Of a stretch of 10,946 nt of DNA, positions 8,478 through 10,946 are shown piece after piece. Origin of the DNA: Discostella pseudostelligera (taxonomy: Eukaryota > Bacillariophyta > Thalassiosirophyceae > Thalassiosirales > Thalassiosiraceae); the NCBI GenBank assembly GCA_036940085.1, contig JALLBK010001306.1, positions 1 through 10,946 of the forward strand. Reading direction: 5' to 3'. The notes under the pieces were generated by a model. It made no database searches, was not told the origin of the DNA, and worked only from the letters and a program-made list of their open reading frames with translations. Positions within the stretch are counted from its first letter, which is position 1; the number at the start of each line of letters is the position of its first letter. Position numbers and translations under genes: made by a program.

Positions 8478-10753
8478 TTAGGCATTCATTGGAACGACGG
8501 GCAAAGATTTTGTAAACATAGTCCTGTTTTCGAGGGATGCGGCAGCATCCTTGCAAGAAGAACGGTGAGTGCATTCCACCGATACACCATACTCTGCGAG
8601 AATTGTTTTGAGAGTGGCCACGGCCAGTGGTAGGGGGATCGTAGTAGGTGCTGCTTTGGTAGTGTCCATGGCGGAAATAGTAGTGGCATTGGCTGGTCGG
8701 CAGGGACTGTCGGCACTCTCGTCCATGACGTGGCAATGCTCTTCCTCTCTCGCGATCGTCTCGCACACTGAGGAACTCTTCTGCTGACAGGAGGGAAAGA
8801 GCGACGATGCCGATTCCACAATTGGCCGAGAATTCGAGATGGCATCAATGAGACGTTTGGCGACCATTTCATGCATTTCTCTCGGAAGAGTCGAGAGAGA
8901 GTCCTCGATGCGTTTCATCAATAGTGGATCAGGCGTATTCCGGTGGTGATTGTGCTGCTGCTGCTGCTGATCCAACAATGCAAACTCATCATCATCAGTT
9001 TCGAGCTCCGGAAGACTGGAATCCTCGCCAACAAAGGCTTGAAACAGATCATCGACAAAGGTATCATCGCTCGGGGTGGGGGAAGATCCTATCCTGCTGC
9101 CGCCAATGCCAGTAGTGGAAATTGTCAAATCAGGAAGAGGTTCGTCCGTAAATAGTAGGGAATCGTCCATCTCCCCCACCGCCACGTCAGAGGAAGACTG
9201 GATCCAATCCGGCATCATAGTCGATAGATCATCCTCCATGACTACACCAATTTCATCCTTTACAATGCTAGCGGCAATAGTACTATCTGTCTTCTTGCGC
9301 TTATTGCCCCTATCCGGCTCGACAACGACAGTGGCAGCAGCCGCCTTGGGTGACACGAGGCGACCAGCTCCACACTTCCCCCCCTCCTGCTCCTGCTCCA
9401 CGACGGATACATTCTTGACAAGGTCTGTCAATTCATCAATACTTTTTGTCATGGAATCTACCCGTTGTTTCAATTCTTGCATTTCCGACTTGAGATGGGT
9501 CACTTCTTCTGGTGACTTGTCATTCCATCGTTGTTGGGATGATGCTTTGGGTTGCACAGCAGCAGCAGCAGTAGTTGACGGAATGGTAGTGGCTGAAGGA
9601 TTGACAACGTGGGTGGAATGAAGACCAACAACGGCGTTCTTTATGTTGGCCGCTCCTCCCGCTGACGACACAAAGGACGGAGTAGTCGTACTCGTCGCCG
9701 ACGGTGTTCTCTTGATCTCCGATAATAAATCCATCCTCCCCCTTCGGAACTTATCATGTCGGAATCTCCAATATTTGGCCGTCTCGGCCTCCAGCTTGTG
9801 ATCAATCCGCAACGAGTCGGAGAATTTAATTTTGCGAAATCCGTAAAAGTTGAGTTGCCGGACGAAGGAGGAGAATTTATTATGTTTGAAGAATTGGGGT
9901 ATGATGCTAGTTTCGAAGAGTTGAGTGTCTTTGACGATGAATGTTAAGCCATCTTCGGACCTGTGTACAGTCAGCCATCGATCCATTCATTGGCGGTGGT
10001 GGAAACAGGGGGATAGGATGGTATGGAGAGGAGGGGAATGAATAATAATAGTTAGTAACGTCGTATAGATGCAATGACACACCCGTGGATTTCCGCAATA
10101 CCATCATATCTCCAAAACTCACCAGCAACAAATTTTAGGATCACATGTGTCAATCATGTGGTAGGCCTCTTTAGGGAAAGAAGTACCAGTTTCCAAAAAG
10201 TAAATGAAGAGAGGAAGATCAATGCAATATGGGGTGTGAGAATAGGTAGAGTGAGATGAAAGACCATTGTAAAATAAATAAATGCAAGACCAGTCGCAAG
10301 TGACGACTACCCCCCCCCCCTCTGCCACCACCACCATACCTCCACATCATTCCCCCACATTGTAAATATATCAAACTTTTCCCAAAATCTTGTAGCGGTT
10401 GCGAAGTGGGGGGGGGTGCCGGGTTGGGTAGACAACTCATGCCACCAGCCCAGCCGGAGAGCCGGCATGCAGCCACCACCCGACCAAAAAAATACATTAC
10501 AATTACAGCCAAACTCAACATCAACAGGGTACTACTACACACAAGGCAGCACAGCAGAGAATAATTTCCATTGTTGGCCACGAGAGAGAGAGATATAAAA
10601 CTCACTCTGTAAAAATATGGGAACTTCGGTAGTATTGTTGTCGGCACCACTGTTGCTGTTGCTGACGGCGGCAGCAGCGGAGGGGCTGGTAGTGCCGGCC
10701 GAGCTCCCGTCCACGGAAGAATTCTTCGTCATCATCGTCGAAATGGGCGCCAT
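8478..10753 (-). CDS. Heat-shock transcription factor (HSF family), three exons
   Basis: Nuclear HSF-family transcription factor, expected to bind nGAAn repeats. Exons on the minus strand are 10753-10606, 10168-10123 and 9960-8478, giving 558 aa. The junctions give PIFLQ-K-AYHMIDTCDPKICC-W-SEDGLTFIVKD, restoring the first helix and beta-strand of the winged-helix domain (about 44-149). The recognition helix SSFVRQLNFYGFRK is at 95-108. A heptad-like stretch (about 216-251, EEVTHLKSEMQELKQRVDSM) suits HR-A trimerisation. A basic NKRKK (284-288) may be the nuclear signal. Acidic, Phe/Leu/Trp-containing segments at 304-396 (MMPDWIQ, DDTFVDDLFQAFV) look like activation domains. A poly-Gln run follows (396-400), then a motif with RIEDSLSTLPREMHEMVAKRL. 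Starting instead at ATG 9984-9986 would lose the first helix, and that ATG lies in an intron. The initiator ATG at 10751-10753 is the first after an in-frame stop. HSF identity is certain; exon 1 is strongly supported by splice phase and family fit. Confidence 0.9.
8955..8969 (-). repeat. (CTG)5 run coding for poly-Gln in the HSF
   Basis: CTG triplets on the plus strand encode a five-Gln run followed by a His/Asn-rich patch, between the acidic region and the C-terminal LPREMHEM motif. Confidence 0.65.
9961..10122 (-). other. Intron 2 of the HSF gene (162 nt)
   Basis: Donor GTGAGT at 10122-10117 and acceptor ACACAG ending at 9961. It splits a Trp codon as TG|G, so CCW joins SEDG, the conserved W-S-x-D-G of HSF DNA-binding domains. 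It contains the misleading in-frame ATG at 9984-9986. A pyrimidine-rich stretch (CCCCTCCTCTCC and CCCCCTGTTTCC) precedes the acceptor. Confidence 0.9.
10169..10605 (-). other. Intron 1 of the HSF gene (437 nt)
   Basis: Donor GTGAGT at 10605-10600 after TTACAGA. Acceptor CCCTAAAG ends at 10169, after a pyrimidine-rich tract. Splicing makes A|AG = Lys and yields FLQKAYHMID in frame. It is longer than the other introns in this window and holds a C9 and a G11 homopolymer in transcript sense. I see no additional exon inside it. Confidence 0.82.
10310..10416 (-). repeat. C11 and G9 homopolymer runs in HSF intron 1
   Basis: Eleven C at 10310-10320 and nine G at 10408-10416 on the plus strand. In the transcript the order is C9 then G11, so the runs can pair across a loop of about 87 bases or form G-rich structures. 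They are also likely sites of sequencing length error; being intronic, this would not change the protein. Confidence 0.55.
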
Positions 10754-10946
10754 GAAGGAAGATAGATAGGGCTAGATGGTAGATAGAGATGTAGGCAGGG
10801 CTAGATAGAGAGTAGAGAGGGTTTGGAGGCTTGATCGGAGGTGATGAGAATTCGTCGTCGTCCTATTGAGTGCACATATTGATAGAGTCGTTGGCACTGC
10901 CTTGCTTTTCTTGCATGCAGAGGTTGCAGGCAGGTGGTGGATGATG
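10754..10946. promoter_or_regulatory. Upstream region / 5' leader of the HSF gene
   Basis: TAGA-rich degenerate repeats occupy about 10760-10820, including a 10-base direct repeat AGGGCTAGAT at 10768-10777 and 10797-10806. No gene and no clear heat-shock element is visible before the window ends. Confidence 0.4.

Noticed and set aside
9076..9621. Plus-strand open frame of 181 codons opposite the HSF
   Set aside because: It is antisense to the HSF low-complexity region and shows no family motif; the HSF frame explains the openness.
4283..10753. Operon-like or gene-cluster interpretation of the two transporters and the HSF
   Set aside because: They share a strand but are separated by 500-600 bases with separate promoter-like elements; tandem orientation in a eukaryotic genome is not evidence of joint function.

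Overview
This is a stretch of eukaryotic nuclear DNA, most likely from a diatom or a close stramenopile relative. The genes are intron-poor, with short GT-AG introns. The HSP90 carries a bipartite plastid-type presequence with a diatom-like AFAF-type cleavage motif. The heat-shock factor has the diatom-style DNA-binding domain (FFKHNKFSSFVRQLNFYGFRK). The Fringe-like glycosyltransferase has the GGFGSILSKG signature I associate with diatom genomes. The organism call is inference from these features; no marker gene is present.

Layout, left to right: (1) 1-956, minus strand: a DDD-motif, GT31/Fringe-like glycosyltransferase that runs off the left edge. It is interrupted by an in-frame TAG inside its conserved catalytic region and has no clean start. 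(2) 1025-1590: a divergent promoter region. (3) 1591-4053, plus strand: a complete two-exon organellar (probably plastid) HSP90, 787 aa. (4) 4054-4282: a short convergent spacer. (5) 4283-5947, minus: an amino acid/auxin permease (AAAP) family transporter. (6) 5948-6478: its upstream region. (7) 6479-7918, minus: a TauE/SafE family (sulfite/sulfonate exporter-like) membrane protein. (8) 7919-8477: its upstream region, with two CCACGTGG palindromes. (9) 8478-10753, minus: a heat-shock transcription factor. I rebuilt it as three exons, 558 aa. Its largest exon alone looks like an HSF missing the first helix of its DNA-binding domain; the missing part lies in two upstream exons. (10) 10754-10946: its upstream region, rich in TAGA-type repeats.

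The genes do not form an obvious pathway. An HSP90 and an HSF about 4.4 kb apart is suggestive, but I found no perfect heat-shock element at the HSP90 gene, so a regulatory link is not shown. I see no mobile element, CRISPR array, tRNA or rRNA, and no evidence for a new multi-gene system. The points most worth a second look are the broken glycosyltransferase, the hidden HSF exons, the separate exon for the HSP90 targeting presequence, and several inverted repeats and CACGTG sites in the intergenic DNA.
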